Source: Pedobacter riviphilus
Lineage (GTDB): Bacteria > Bacteroidota > Bacteroidia > Sphingobacteriales > Sphingobacteriaceae
Assembly: GCF_014692875.1 (NCBI RefSeq)
Contig: NZ_CP061171.1
Coordinates: 2,232,001-2,296,000 of the forward strand
DNA: 64,000 bases
Direction: 5' to 3'
Position 1 is the stretch's first letter. Each line of letters opens with the position of its first letter. Position numbers and translations under genes: made by a program. The notes beneath the pieces were generated by a model. That model searched no databases, was not told the origin of the DNA, and saw nothing but the letters and a program-made list of their open reading frames with translations. Positions 55,323 to 63,885 of the stretch are shown one piece after another.

Positions 55323-55718
55323 ATGTTTACGATCGAAAACATCCGGGCAGCAGAATCAAAAATTAAAACTGGTGCAGATTTTCCTCATTTTATAAAAGAA
55401 ATTAAGGAAATGGGTGTTAAGCGTAATGATGTTTATGTATCAAACGGCTTATCGATTTATTTTGATGATGAGGATAATGCTCAACAGGTGAGTCCTGATG
55501 CGTACCCAACGCTGATAGTTAATACAGAATCATCATCTGATAAACTCGCACACGCGTTGAAAATACACCAAAAAGGTGGAACAGATTATTTTACATTTTG
55601 CAAACAGGCAGCGGATGCGGGAGTAGAGAAATGGGTTACCGATCTGGACGAAATGACCTGTACTTATTTAGATGCTGACGGAAACGAACTGGTTAAAGAG
55701 ACCATACCAACAATATAG
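55323..55718 (+). CDS. DUF1398 family protein
   Basis: 131 residues, cytoplasmic, starting four bases after galM. Segments GADFPHFIKEIKEMGVKRNDVYVSNG and HQKGGTDYFTFCKQAADAGVEKW match the DUF1398 (YbcV-like) family. Function unknown. Probably co-transcribed with galM and closed by the terminator just downstream. Confidence 0.85.
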   Translation: MFTIENIRAAESKIKTGADFPHFIKEIKEMGVKRNDVYVSNGLSIYFDDEDNAQQVSPDAYPTLIVNTESSSDKLAHALKIHQKGGTDYFTFCKQAADAGVEKWVTDLDEMTCTYLDADGNELVKETIPTI

Positions 55719-55728
55719 TAAAACGCAT

Positions 55729-55758
55729 AAAAAAGGCCCGAAATTTCGGGCCTTTTTT
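55729..55758. terminator. Strong symmetric terminator after DUF1398 gene
   Basis: A fully self-complementary 30-base element: GGCCCGAAATTTCGGGCC flanked by six A and six T. Confidence 0.92.
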
Positions 55759-55884
55759 ATTACGCTGCGATCGTTATCTAGACCGAAGTAAAACATAGTG
55801 AAGAGATCTATTAGTAAAATCTTTTTTTTCGATGTTAAACCATCGCTTTAAGATTGCTTAGTGCCTAGCAATAGCGATTTAGGG

Positions 55885-56745
55885 TTAAATCCTTTCCAAC
55901 ACCATTTTTATTGCTTGTTCTACAATTTTGTTTGGTTCTTTGCTAAATTCGAATTTTACACGGCTGGCTAAAATCGCGTTTATCGAAATTGCGTTGTGAC
56001 CTAAAACTTTGGCCAAAGCATAAATTCCTGCGGTTTCCATTTCCAGATTGGTAATGCGATATTGATTGCTTTTAAAACTATTGATCAGGCCGATAAAATC
56101 GGGAACTGCATTTTTTGCACGCACAATTCTACCCTGTGGCGCATAAAAGCCAGGTGCAGTGATGGTTATACCTTTGGCCATATCTTTACCAATGGTATTT
56201 AATAGTGTTTCACTTGCAGCCGTTAAATAGGGGTTAATATTTTTAAGGTGACCAAAATAAGCCTTAATATCATCCATTAAAAGCTGTTCATCACCAGATA
56301 ATTGTTGGAGATAATAATTCATTAAAGCATCCATTCCCAAGCCATAAGACGAAGCTAAAATGGTTCCCATCGGAATATCTGGTTGAACAGCACCAGAAGT
56401 ACCCACTCTGATAATATTTAATGAGGTAAGCGCTGTTTTAATTTCACGGGTTTCAAAATTAATATTAACAAGTGCATCTAACTCATTAAAAACGATATCA
56501 ATGTTATCCGTCCCAATACCTGTTGAGAGCACGGTGACACGTTTTTTGCCTACATAACCAGTGTGGGTAATAAATTCGCGCTTACCTTTTTTTAATTCTA
56601 TTTTATCGAAATATTTGCTTACCTCGCCAACGCGGTCAGGATCGCCAACGGTAATTATCGTATCGGCAATATCCCCAGGCAAAAGGTTCAGGTGGTATAT
56701 GCTGCCATCAGGATTGATGATTAAGTCGCTTTCGGATATTTTCAT
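55885..56745 (-). CDS. Nucleoside phosphorylase (uridine phosphorylase-like)
   Basis: Splits nucleosides with phosphate in salvage. 286 residues with TVGDPDRVGEV, STGIGTDNIDIV, IIRVGTSGAVQPDIPMG (phosphate site) and NLEMETAGIYALAKVLGH, the PNP_UDP_1 family pattern. Longer than E. coli Udp (about 250). Uridine preference is a best guess. Confidence 0.87.
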   Translation of the reverse strand: MKISESDLIINPDGSIYHLNLLPGDIADTIITVGDPDRVGEVSKYFDKIELKKGKREFITHTGYVGKKRVTVLSTGIGTDNIDIVFNELDALVNINFETREIKTALTSLNIIRVGTSGAVQPDIPMGTILASSYGLGMDALMNYYLQQLSGDEQLLMDDIKAYFGHLKNINPYLTAASETLLNTIGKDMAKGITITAPGFYAPQGRIVRAKNAVPDFIGLINSFKSNQYRITNLEMETAGIYALAKVLGHNAISINAILASRVKFEFSKEPNKIVEQAIKMVLERI

Positions 56746-56820
56746 ATTTGGTTTGTATTGATCTGCAAGTTTCGCTGACGAACATAGTTATACTTGCTTA
56801 TTATATTATCAGCGTTTTTA

Positions 56821-57435
56821 TTAAACAGTTTGCAGGTATTTTAATTTAACACCTTCAATTTTATCAAATTTACTTAAAACCTGATTGAGTTGTGCTTTTC
56901 TCACTTCAAATTTCAATATGCAGTCTGTATCAAATTGCTGGCCTAAGATCTGCAGATTTTCTTCTTTGCTTAACTTCATCACCTCGTTCATTTGCAGATA
57001 TTCGAAATGCACTTCATAAACATCGTTAACTGTTTTGCTAATAATGGTAGACATCTTAATTGATGCTATACTAGCAGATTTATACGCATTAATTAAACCA
57101 GGAACACCTAATAATGTACCTCCAAAATAACGTACAACAACAATTAGGATATTGGTTAGATCTTCTGATAATAAACAGTTCAGAATCGGCCTGCCCGCTG
57201 TGCCCGAAGGTTCACCATCATCGTTAGCCCTAAAAACAGATCGATCGGGCGTGAGACGATAAGCATAACAAAAATGCCTCGCTTTGGTATGTTCTGCACG
57301 TAGATTGGCGATAAGTGGTTTTACTTCATCCTCACTGCGGATTGGGTAGGCATAGGCCATAAACTTGCTTCCCTTATCTCGAAATATACCTTCTGAAGTA
57401 CTTTCGATGGTTTTATAAGAATCATCGAACAGCAT
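56821..57435 (-). CDS. YigZ/IMPACT family protein
   Basis: 204 residues with FRANDDGEPSGTAGRPIL, the conserved UPF0029 N-terminal signature, and a ferredoxin-like C-terminal domain (about 135-200). Related to eukaryotic IMPACT; in bacteria the role is unclear. Its start overlaps the end of the EamA transporter gene by 14 bases, so the two are translationally coupled. Confidence 0.9.
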   Translation of the reverse strand: MLFDDSYKTIESTSEGIFRDKGSKFMAYAYPIRSEDEVKPLIANLRAEHTKARHFCYAYRLTPDRSVFRANDDGEPSGTAGRPILNCLLSEDLTNILIVVVRYFGGTLLGVPGLINAYKSASIASIKMSTIISKTVNDVYEVHFEYLQMNEVMKLSKEENLQILGQQFDTDCILKFEVRKAQLNQVLSKFDKIEGVKLKYLQTV

Positions 57436-58291
57436 TTTGCGACAGTGTAATGAAGATAACGGCTACAATCGCCAAAATTATACCTGCGTAATTTAATCTG
57501 CTCAACTTTTCTTTAAATGCGATTACCCCAATTAAGGTACCTGCAATAATTACCCCTAAATTCATAGCGGCAAAAACGGTAGATGGATTTTCTGCCAATG
57601 CTTTATGCGCTTTCATGTAAAAAAAGATATTCCCAAAATTGAAGAAGCCTAAAATGAATCCACACGCCACATTTACCAGTTGTATTTTTATTTTACCAGC
57701 CATTACCATCGAAATTACAATAAGTAACGAAACAATAAATGCCAGGCAAAAAACAGCAAAAAGCGAGGTGGTATAAGACAATTCTTTATATAATGCAATT
57801 TGTTTAAAAAGTACATCGATTACGCCAAAACCGACGAAAACCATCACAGGGTAAATTAGACCTTGTTTACTGGCTTCTTGATGATCTGATTTTCTAAGAA
57901 AAGTGAAGAAAATAGCCACAAAACCAATGGACAGGCCAATAATTTTTAGGTTATTAAAATCTTCTTTAAAGATAAAATAAGCAGCCAGTATCGGAATAAA
58001 TAGTGACAAACGTTGGGCAATGTCGGTTTTAACGATGCCAAGGTTTTTTACTGATGCGGCAAGGAATAAAAATATCGACGGCAATAGAATAGCCAGCGTA
58101 ATATAAATAGGCCATGGTGCAGCAGATGTGATCAGTTTAACATCAGGCTTAAAAAAAACAAAACATAAACTTAATGCAGCAAAGTAATTGACGGTAACGG
58201 CTTGAATAATACTGATTTGGTACCGTTTAGCCAGCTTTAATAAAACGGCTACGGTAACACTGCAGCAAATGCTTAAAATAATGTAAATCAT
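57422..58291 (-). CDS. EamA-family (DMT) transporter
   Basis: 289 residues with about ten membrane helices in two EamA halves (1-135 and 145-289), the second ending GIILAIVAVIFITLSQ. Drug/metabolite exporter superfamily; substrate unknown. Its ATG touches the ribD stop (TAAATG), making a ribD-eamA-yigZ operon. Sitting next to ribD it might move a flavin-related compound, but that is only positional. Confidence 0.88.
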   Translation of the reverse strand: MIYIILSICCSVTVAVLLKLAKRYQISIIQAVTVNYFAALSLCFVFFKPDVKLITSAAPWPIYITLAILLPSIFLFLAASVKNLGIVKTDIAQRLSLFIPILAAYFIFKEDFNNLKIIGLSIGFVAIFFTFLRKSDHQEASKQGLIYPVMVFVGFGVIDVLFKQIALYKELSYTTSLFAVFCLAFIVSLLIVISMVMAGKIKIQLVNVACGFILGFFNFGNIFFYMKAHKALAENPSTVFAAMNLGVIIAGTLIGVIAFKEKLSRLNYAGIILAIVAVIFITLSQNAVR

Positions 58292-59344
58292 TTATTTGAT
58301 GTCGTTTAGATAGATAGAAAGTTTGTCATTTCCGATTTGCACTGTTTCCTCCAGATTGCCATTAATTTTTGGAGAAGAAATCCCATCGCTCCAACTGGTA
58401 GATGAAGTAAAAATACGCGCTTCATCCCATAGGTTAGTACTTAAAAATTGATTTAAAATATTAGCGCCCCCCTCAATAATGACCGATTGTATATCCATGA
58501 GGTAAAGCTGAAAAGCGATTTTTTGCGCTAAATAAAAGTGCATATCTTCCATCTGGATATAATGGATATTGTCAATTACATCAGTTTTAACCTCATTGAA
58601 GATAATGGTTTTTGCCTCTGAATTAAAGATGTGGTTCGTTACTGGCACCTGAAGGCTTTTATCGATTACCAAACGGATCGGGTTTTTACCCGGCCATTCT
58701 CGTGAAGTTAACTGTGGGTTATCCATTATGGCAGTTTGTTTGCCGATCAGGATTGCATCTTCCTCGCTACGCCATTGATGTGCCAAACGTTTAGCCAAAG
58801 CTCCACTGATCCATTTCTGGTGACCATCCTTTGTTGCGAAATAACCATTCACGGTTTCGGCCCATTTTAAAATGATATATGGCCTCTGTTTTTGTATCCT
58901 CGTAAAAAATCTTCTGTTAAAATTGCGGCATTCATCATCTAAAATCCCACTCACCACCTCAATTCCTGCATTTTTAAGTTTCTCGATCCCTTTACCGTCA
59001 ACACCTGAAAAAGGGTCTCTATTGCCAATAACCACTTTCTTTAGCCTGTGTTTTACCAATAAATCGGCACAGGGCGGTGTTTTGCCAAAATGCGCGCAAG
59101 GCTCCAGGTTAACGTAAGCGGTAGCCTTTTTCAATAGATTTTCGGCCTCATTGCCATGTGTATCAAATACAGCTTTAATGGCATTGGGTTCGGCGTGCGA
59201 TTTTCCATATTCCTGGTGATATCCTTCTCCAATAATTTTGCCGTCTACAACAATAACACAGCCAACCATTGGGTTCGGACTAACATTCCCCAAAGCTAAT
59301 GCTGCTAAATCAATACAACGGTTTATATAAAATTCATCGCTCAT
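58292..59344 (-). CDS. ribD: Bifunctional riboflavin deaminase-reductase
   Basis: Two successive steps of riboflavin synthesis. 350 residues: deaminase domain (1-145) with zinc ligands in HAEPN (50-54) and PCAHFGKTPPC (82-92), and reductase domain (about 150-350) with ILKWAETVNGYFAT and EGGANILNQFL. First gene of a three-gene operon. A TACTTTTG promoter element lies five bases before the ATG. Confidence 0.94.
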   Translation of the reverse strand: MSDEFYINRCIDLAALALGNVSPNPMVGCVIVVDGKIIGEGYHQEYGKSHAEPNAIKAVFDTHGNEAENLLKKATAYVNLEPCAHFGKTPPCADLLVKHRLKKVVIGNRDPFSGVDGKGIEKLKNAGIEVVSGILDDECRNFNRRFFTRIQKQRPYIILKWAETVNGYFATKDGHQKWISGALAKRLAHQWRSEEDAILIGKQTAIMDNPQLTSREWPGKNPIRLVIDKSLQVPVTNHIFNSEAKTIIFNEVKTDVIDNIHYIQMEDMHFYLAQKIAFQLYLMDIQSVIIEGGANILNQFLSTNLWDEARIFTSSTSWSDGISSPKINGNLEETVQIGNDKLSIYLNDIK

Positions 59345-59349
59345 TAAGG

Positions 59350-59357
59350 CAAAAGTA
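59350..59357 (-). promoter_or_regulatory. -7 element directly before ribD
   Basis: TACTTTTG on the minus strand ends five bases before the ribD ATG, implying a leaderless or very short-leader mRNA. No FMN riboswitch fits in this gap. Confidence 0.6.
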
Positions 59358-59411
59358 GTAAAAAAAGAGTCATGGCCTTATCAAAAGCGTGCTGTTATCA
59401 TCTCAAATAAG

Positions 59412-59419
59412 TAATTTTG
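59412..59419 (+). promoter_or_regulatory. -7 element directly before prmC
   Basis: TAATTTTG ends five bases before the prmC ATG at 59425, the same leaderless-type layout as ribD on the other strand. Confidence 0.55.
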
Positions 59420-59424
59420 TGCAT

Positions 59425-60312
59425 ATGAAGATAGGAGAACTAGCGGACCATTACGAACTCGAACTTGAGCCTTTTTACGATAATAATGAAGCAAAAGCAA
59501 TATTTAGTATTGCTGCCGAGAAGGTTTTGGCTTTATCTTCTGCTAAACTGATCATGCAAAAAGATATCGATGTCAGTTTTATCAACATGCAAAAACTTTT
59601 GAGTATCCTTAACGATTTGCAGATCGGGAAACCAATTCAACACATTTTAGAGGAGGCTCATTTTTACGGCGCTGTTTTTTGTGTTAATGAACATGTGCTT
59701 ATTCCTAGACCAGAAACTGAAGAATTGGTTGATTGGATCATTTCAGATAACAGTTCGCAGTTTTCAGTCAACACTAACCATAAAATCAGTATTCTTGATA
59801 TTGGAACCGGCTCTGGGTGCATTCCCATCACACTTAAAAAACATTTGCCAAAAGCTGAAGTAGCTACATTGGATGTTTCTCCTAATGCCATCGCCGTAGC
59901 CAAAGAAAATGCGGAACAGATCAACGTGAAGATCAAATTTATTGAAGCAGATATTTTGACTTTCAAATCTGAAGAAAAGTTTGATATCATTGTAAGTAAT
60001 CCTCCTTATATCAGAGATTTAGAGAAAGTAGATATGCATAATAATGTATTGGTTTACGAACCCCATTTAGCATTATTTGTTCGCGATGAAAACCCGTTAA
60101 TATTTTATAAAGCCATCGCTGACTTTGCGAGAACAAACTTAACACCTAATGGACAACTTTATTTCGAGATTAATGAGTATTTAGGTAAAGAAACGATTGA
60201 TATGTTAGCTGCTAAAGGATTTATTGATATTGAGTTAAGAAAAGATATGCAAGAGAAGGATCGGATGGTTAAAGCTGGAAGTCCGATGTCAGAGATCAAG
60301 AGTCGGAAGTAA
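59425..60312 (+). CDS. prmC: Release factor glutamine methyltransferase
   Basis: Methylates the GGQ glutamine of release factors. I start at the ATG at 59425 (MKIGELADHYELELEPF, 295 residues); the upstream Met at 59389 lies before the promoter element. Motifs: RPETEELVDWI, ILDIGTGSGCIPI (SAM binding) and the catalytic VSNPPYI. Normal length. Confidence 0.93.
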   Translation: MKIGELADHYELELEPFYDNNEAKAIFSIAAEKVLALSSAKLIMQKDIDVSFINMQKLLSILNDLQIGKPIQHILEEAHFYGAVFCVNEHVLIPRPETEELVDWIISDNSSQFSVNTNHKISILDIGTGSGCIPITLKKHLPKAEVATLDVSPNAIAVAKENAEQINVKIKFIEADILTFKSEEKFDIIVSNPPYIRDLEKVDMHNNVLVYEPHLALFVRDENPLIFYKAIADFARTNLTPNGQLYFEINEYLGKETIDMLAAKGFIDIELRKDMQEKDRMVKAGSPMSEIKSRK

Positions 60313-60341
60313 CCTAGCTTTGGTATGGGACTTTCTTCGTT

Positions 60342-60367
60342 CGTCCTCCTGAACTTGTTTCAGGATC
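60342..60367. repeat. Half copy of palindromic repeat (copy 9)
   Basis: CGTCCTCCTGAACTTGTTTC followed by AGGATCT, one half of the paired unit, between the convergent ends of prmC and xerD. Can form one hairpin. Confidence 0.6.
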
Positions 60368-60432
60368 TATAATTGAAGGAATGCCGCATCTGCGTATTAC
60401 ATTAAAGATGCTTTAGTCTTTCTGCGCTTCAA

Positions 60433-61332
60433 TTAAGCCCTTGGATGAAACTGTGTAATTACCTCTCTTAAATAATCGCGATCGATGTGGGTATAAATTT
60501 CTGTGGTGGTAATGCTCGAGTGGCCAAGCATTTCCTGTACGGCGCGTAAATCAGCCCCACCTTCAATTAAATGTGTAGCGAACGAATGCCTTAAGGTATG
60601 AGGACTTATTGTTTTCTTTAATCCCGTAGATATAGCCAGGCTTTTAATCAGGTTAAAAATCGAGATACGGGAAAGTTTAGCGCCAAACCGATTCAAAAAA
60701 ATAAAATCTTCGTTTCCTTTTTTAATATTAGCATGTACCCGAACTTCATTAATGTAAATATCGAGCAGTTTTAAGGCCACGCTTCCGATGGGCACTAAAC
60801 GCTCTTTATTTCCTTTTCCAATTATCTTTATAAATTCGATCTTTGGGTACAGATTTGATATTCTTAATTCGGTTAATTCAGTTACCCGTAAACCGCAGCC
60901 ATACAAAACCTCCATAATGGCTTTATTACGCATTCCATCGGGTTTTGAAGCATCTATAGCAGCTATAAGTTCATTAATCTCATAAATATTCAAAGTATCA
61001 GGTAATTTTCTACTGAGTTTTGGTGCATCAAGTAATGTTGTAGGATCATTTGAAATCACATCTTCTAGCATTAAATAAGCAAAGAAAGCTTTTAGTCCTG
61101 ATATTACCCGAGCCTGTGTACTGGCTTGCATACCTAGCTCATTCAGCCATGAGATAAAGGCTTTCAGATCAGTTATACTAATGTCGGTTAACAAGGGCGC
61201 TTTATTCAAAGATTTAAAATACTGGATCAATTTATCAATATCGCTCAGATAAGCATCAACAGAATTGCCAGATAACGACCGCTCTAACTTTAAATACGAT
61301 TTAAATCCTTTAATATATGATGGCCAAAGCAT
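60433..61332 (-). CDS. xerD: Tyrosine recombinase XerD
   Basis: Resolves chromosome dimers at dif with XerC. 299 residues, the standard length. N-terminal SAM-like core-binding domain 1-95; catalytic residues Arg149 (GCGLRVTEL), Lys173, His245 and Arg248 (HTLRHSF), His271 (GHSSITTT) and the nucleophile Tyr280. Position next to household genes and absence of attachment repeats argue against a mobile-element integrase. Confidence 0.92.
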   Translation of the reverse strand: MLWPSYIKGFKSYLKLERSLSGNSVDAYLSDIDKLIQYFKSLNKAPLLTDISITDLKAFISWLNELGMQASTQARVISGLKAFFAYLMLEDVISNDPTTLLDAPKLSRKLPDTLNIYEINELIAAIDASKPDGMRNKAIMEVLYGCGLRVTELTELRISNLYPKIEFIKIIGKGNKERLVPIGSVALKLLDIYINEVRVHANIKKGNEDFIFLNRFGAKLSRISIFNLIKSLAISTGLKKTISPHTLRHSFATHLIEGGADLRAVQEMLGHSSITTTEIYTHIDRDYLREVITQFHPRA

Positions 61333-61381
61333 GTTTTTATTTGAGATTTTTTATAACATTGCAACGTTACAACATTATATT

Positions 61382-61798
61382 ATGAAAATACAAATTATTA
61401 ACGGGCCAAACTTAAACTTATTAGGTGTACGCGAACCATCTATTTACGGAAACACCAGTATTGAAGATTATATTAAAGAATTAAAAACGGTTTACCCAAA
61501 TATCGAAATTGAATACTATCAGAGTAATGTTGAGGGCGAAATTATTAATAAACTGCATGAAGTGGGTTTTAGTTATGATGGGGTAGTGCTAAATGCTGGC
61601 GGTTATACACACACTTCAGTTGCCATTGCTGATGCGATTGCAGCTATTAAAACTCCAGTAGTAGAGGTACATATATCTAATATTTATGCCCGTGAAGAAT
61701 ACCGTCACGTTTCTTTAACTGGTAAAAACTGTCAAGGTGTTTTAACGGGATTTGGTATAAAAGGGTATCGCTTGGCTATCGAAAGTTTATTGATTTAA
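61382..61798 (+). CDS. aroQ: 3-dehydroquinate dehydratase, type II
   Basis: Third step of the shikimate pathway. The start at 61382 gives 138 residues, normal for the dodecameric type II enzyme; longer readings run antisense into xerD. Motifs: INGPNLNLLGVREPSIYG (catalytic Tyr), YQSNVEGEII, LNAGGYTHTSVAI and VEVHISNIYAREEYRH (catalytic His region). Confidence 0.95.
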   Translation: MKIQIINGPNLNLLGVREPSIYGNTSIEDYIKELKTVYPNIEIEYYQSNVEGEIINKLHEVGFSYDGVVLNAGGYTHTSVAIADAIAAIKTPVVEVHISNIYAREEYRHVSLTGKNCQGVLTGFGIKGYRLAIESLLI

Positions 61799-61874
61799 TT
61801 TGATCTACTCTGGTATTACTTCTGTCAGATGGCAGCATCTGACTGCATTCCAATTAAAGTTCAAAAAGATTGGT

Positions 61875-61943
61875 CGTCATTCTCGTGCAAACGGGAATCT
61901 TAAAGCTCATGTAATTTGATTCCCAATCGAGCTTGGAATGACG
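61875..61943. repeat. GTCATTC...GAATGAC palindromic repeat (copy 10)
   Basis: CGTCATTCTCGTGCAAACGG at one end and AGCTTGGAATGACG at the other, bounded like the other copies but with a different core. Between the convergent ends of aroQ and a glycosyltransferase gene. Confidence 0.65.
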
Positions 61944-61953
61944 ATTCGCTATT

Positions 61954-62967
61954 TTACTTCAAATTCGAAAAATATTTAATTTTCTTAATAAAAAATGCCC
62001 AAACAACGCTATTGTTATATACTCCTGTATGTTGGCTATATGTTTTTTGAACAGCTTTCCGTTTTTTATTTGTTTTAGAAAGTGATTTTAGAAAATGCCA
62101 GTGGCCTTTGCTTACTGCCATTGTAAATTTAGGCTTTCCGGTAAGCAAAAAATGCCACCATGCAATAAAATCAATAAACATCCTGATTGTTATTCTGAAA
62201 ATGGCATCACCGGCAGGTAAATTTTTCTGCATGATGATCAGGTTGTTTCTGAAATTGAGATAAGTTTTAAATGGATTCTCTGTTTGTAGTGTTCCACCGC
62301 CAACATGATAAACTTCGGCATCCGGACAGTACATAATCTTGTAATTCAGGTTCTTTAAACGCCAGCACAGATCTATTTCCTCCATATGCGCAAAAAGATC
62401 TGCATCTAAGCCACCCGTTTCTCGCCAACATTTGCTTTTAATAAAAAATGCCGCTCCACTTGCCCAAAAAACTTCGATTGTATCATTGTACTGACCATAG
62501 TCAAACTCATATACATTAAACAGCCTGCCACGACAGAAAGGAAAAGAATAGATATCCAGATACCCCCCGGCTGCACCAGCATACTCAAATTGTTTTTTGT
62601 TTAACTGCCATTTAATTTTAGGTTGCGCCGCAGCAATCTGTGTATCGCTTTCCATCAAATCGATCACAGGCTTTATCCAATTGGGGGTTACCTCTACATC
62701 CGAATTGAGCAGTATAAAATAATCAGCCTCAACGCGTTCTAAAACCTTGTTGTAGCCTCCTGCAAAACCATAATTCTGGTCGTTCAGTATAATTTTAACA
62801 GTAGGGAAGTTTTCTTGTAAAAATGAAACAGAATCATCAGTAGAGGCATTATCGCCCACTACAATTTGGAGATTATCATACGCAGAAAGCAAAATTCCAG
62901 GTAAAAATTGCTTTAAATATGCTTTTCCATTCCAGTTTAAAATTACAACAGCTACAGATGGGTTCAT
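61954..62967 (-). CDS. Family 2 glycosyltransferase
   Basis: 337 residues: GT-A fold with VVILNWNGKAYLKQFL at the start, VVGDNASTDDSV, and LLNSDVEV (the DxD position). The C-terminal part has a hydrophobic segment (MFIDFIAWWHFLLTG) typical of membrane-associated rhamnosyl-type transferases. Transfers a sugar to a surface polysaccharide or lipid; donor unknown. Starts six bases after the LpxL-like gene, so the two may serve lipid A or envelope glycan assembly. Confidence 0.88.
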   Translation of the reverse strand: MNPSVAVVILNWNGKAYLKQFLPGILLSAYDNLQIVVGDNASTDDSVSFLQENFPTVKIILNDQNYGFAGGYNKVLERVEADYFILLNSDVEVTPNWIKPVIDLMESDTQIAAAQPKIKWQLNKKQFEYAGAAGGYLDIYSFPFCRGRLFNVYEFDYGQYNDTIEVFWASGAAFFIKSKCWRETGGLDADLFAHMEEIDLCWRLKNLNYKIMYCPDAEVYHVGGGTLQTENPFKTYLNFRNNLIIMQKNLPAGDAIFRITIRMFIDFIAWWHFLLTGKPKFTMAVSKGHWHFLKSLSKTNKKRKAVQKTYSQHTGVYNNSVVWAFFIKKIKYFSNLK

Positions 62968-62973
62968 TCTTTT

Positions 62974-63846
62974 TTATTCGGGTTTAAATTTCCAGCGCTT
63001 ATGGCTCCAAAGCCAATATTGCGGCTGTTCTTTAATAATATTTTCTAAAAACTTAAAGTGCAGATCAGTAATCTCGAATTCATGCATTCGTTCCGGATCC
63101 AGGCACATGGGCAAAACTTCTATATGGTAGTAGCCCTTTTTAACTACATTAACTTTAAAATAATATATTGGTCTTTTAGTAGATTTTGCAATTTTTTCTA
63201 CGCCTAAAAGCGCTGCAGTAGGTTGATGCAGAAAATCTACAAAATATTTGGTTTCTTCTCTGGTAGGTGATTGGTCGCTCGCAAAACATAAAAGTGTTGG
63301 TATGTTTTTATAAGCGGCTATCCCGCGCAACGTTTGCCGCATAGGCATAAAAATATTTCCATACTTGGTCCGCAAACAATCAAACCAGGTTTCGAAAATT
63401 TTATTTTTGATGGGTTTAAAAATAACCATAGTTTTGGCTGATATGCTCAGGCCAAGCGCTAATGTGCCTAATTCCCAGTTGCCATAATGGCCGGTACAGG
63501 CTAATACACTTTCTCCTGTTTTAAAATGAGTCTCCAGTTGTTCCAAACCAGTAAACTTTACCCTTTTTAAGATTTCAGCTTTCGAAATACTGGTCATTTT
63601 AATAATTTCGAAGATAAGTTCAGCCAAATACAGGAAGAATTTTTTCTCTATAACCTTAATTTCGGCTGAAGACTTTTCAGGAAAAGAAAGGGTTAAATTC
63701 TGTCTGACAACTTTTTTTCGATAGCCTATTACGTAATAAAGCAGATAATATAGTAATCTTGCAAAAAAAAAGAGCAGAGATAAAGGCAGCAGCGATAACA
63801 GGTATAAAAAAAATACGCCAACGTGCGCAATCCCTCTTTTAATCAT
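62974..63846 (-). CDS. LpxL/HtrB-like lysophospholipid acyltransferase
   Basis: 290 residues with an N-terminal membrane helix (VGVFFLYLLSLLPLSLLFFF) and the acyltransferase motif TGHYGNWELG (His-x4-Glu). Adds secondary acyl chains to lipid A or a related lipid at the inner membrane. The family matches the Bacteroidota LpxL homologues that make penta-acyl lipid A. Confidence 0.88.
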   Translation of the reverse strand: MIKRGIAHVGVFFLYLLSLLPLSLLFFFARLLYYLLYYVIGYRKKVVRQNLTLSFPEKSSAEIKVIEKKFFLYLAELIFEIIKMTSISKAEILKRVKFTGLEQLETHFKTGESVLACTGHYGNWELGTLALGLSISAKTMVIFKPIKNKIFETWFDCLRTKYGNIFMPMRQTLRGIAAYKNIPTLLCFASDQSPTREETKYFVDFLHQPTAALLGVEKIAKSTKRPIYYFKVNVVKKGYYHIEVLPMCLDPERMHEFEITDLHFKFLENIIKEQPQYWLWSHKRWKFKPE

Positions 63847-63868
63847 TATTTTTAAAACGTTTCAACTA

Positions 63869-63876
63869 CAAACATA
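63869..63876 (-). promoter_or_regulatory. -7 element of LpxL-like gene
   Basis: TATGTTTG on the minus strand, 22 bases before the ATG; no clear -33 match. Confidence 0.4.
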
Positions 63877-63885
63877 AATTTTCAA

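Noticed and set aside
60433..61332. Tyrosine recombinase taken as a mobile-element integrase.
   Set aside because: Full XerD length and motifs, household neighbours, no flanking attachment repeats or cargo genes.
61345..61378. Palindrome TTGCAACGTTACAA between xerD and aroQ, considered as another lanthipeptide operator.
   Set aside because: Half-site spacing differs (no TAT-type spacer), and the neighbouring genes are household genes.
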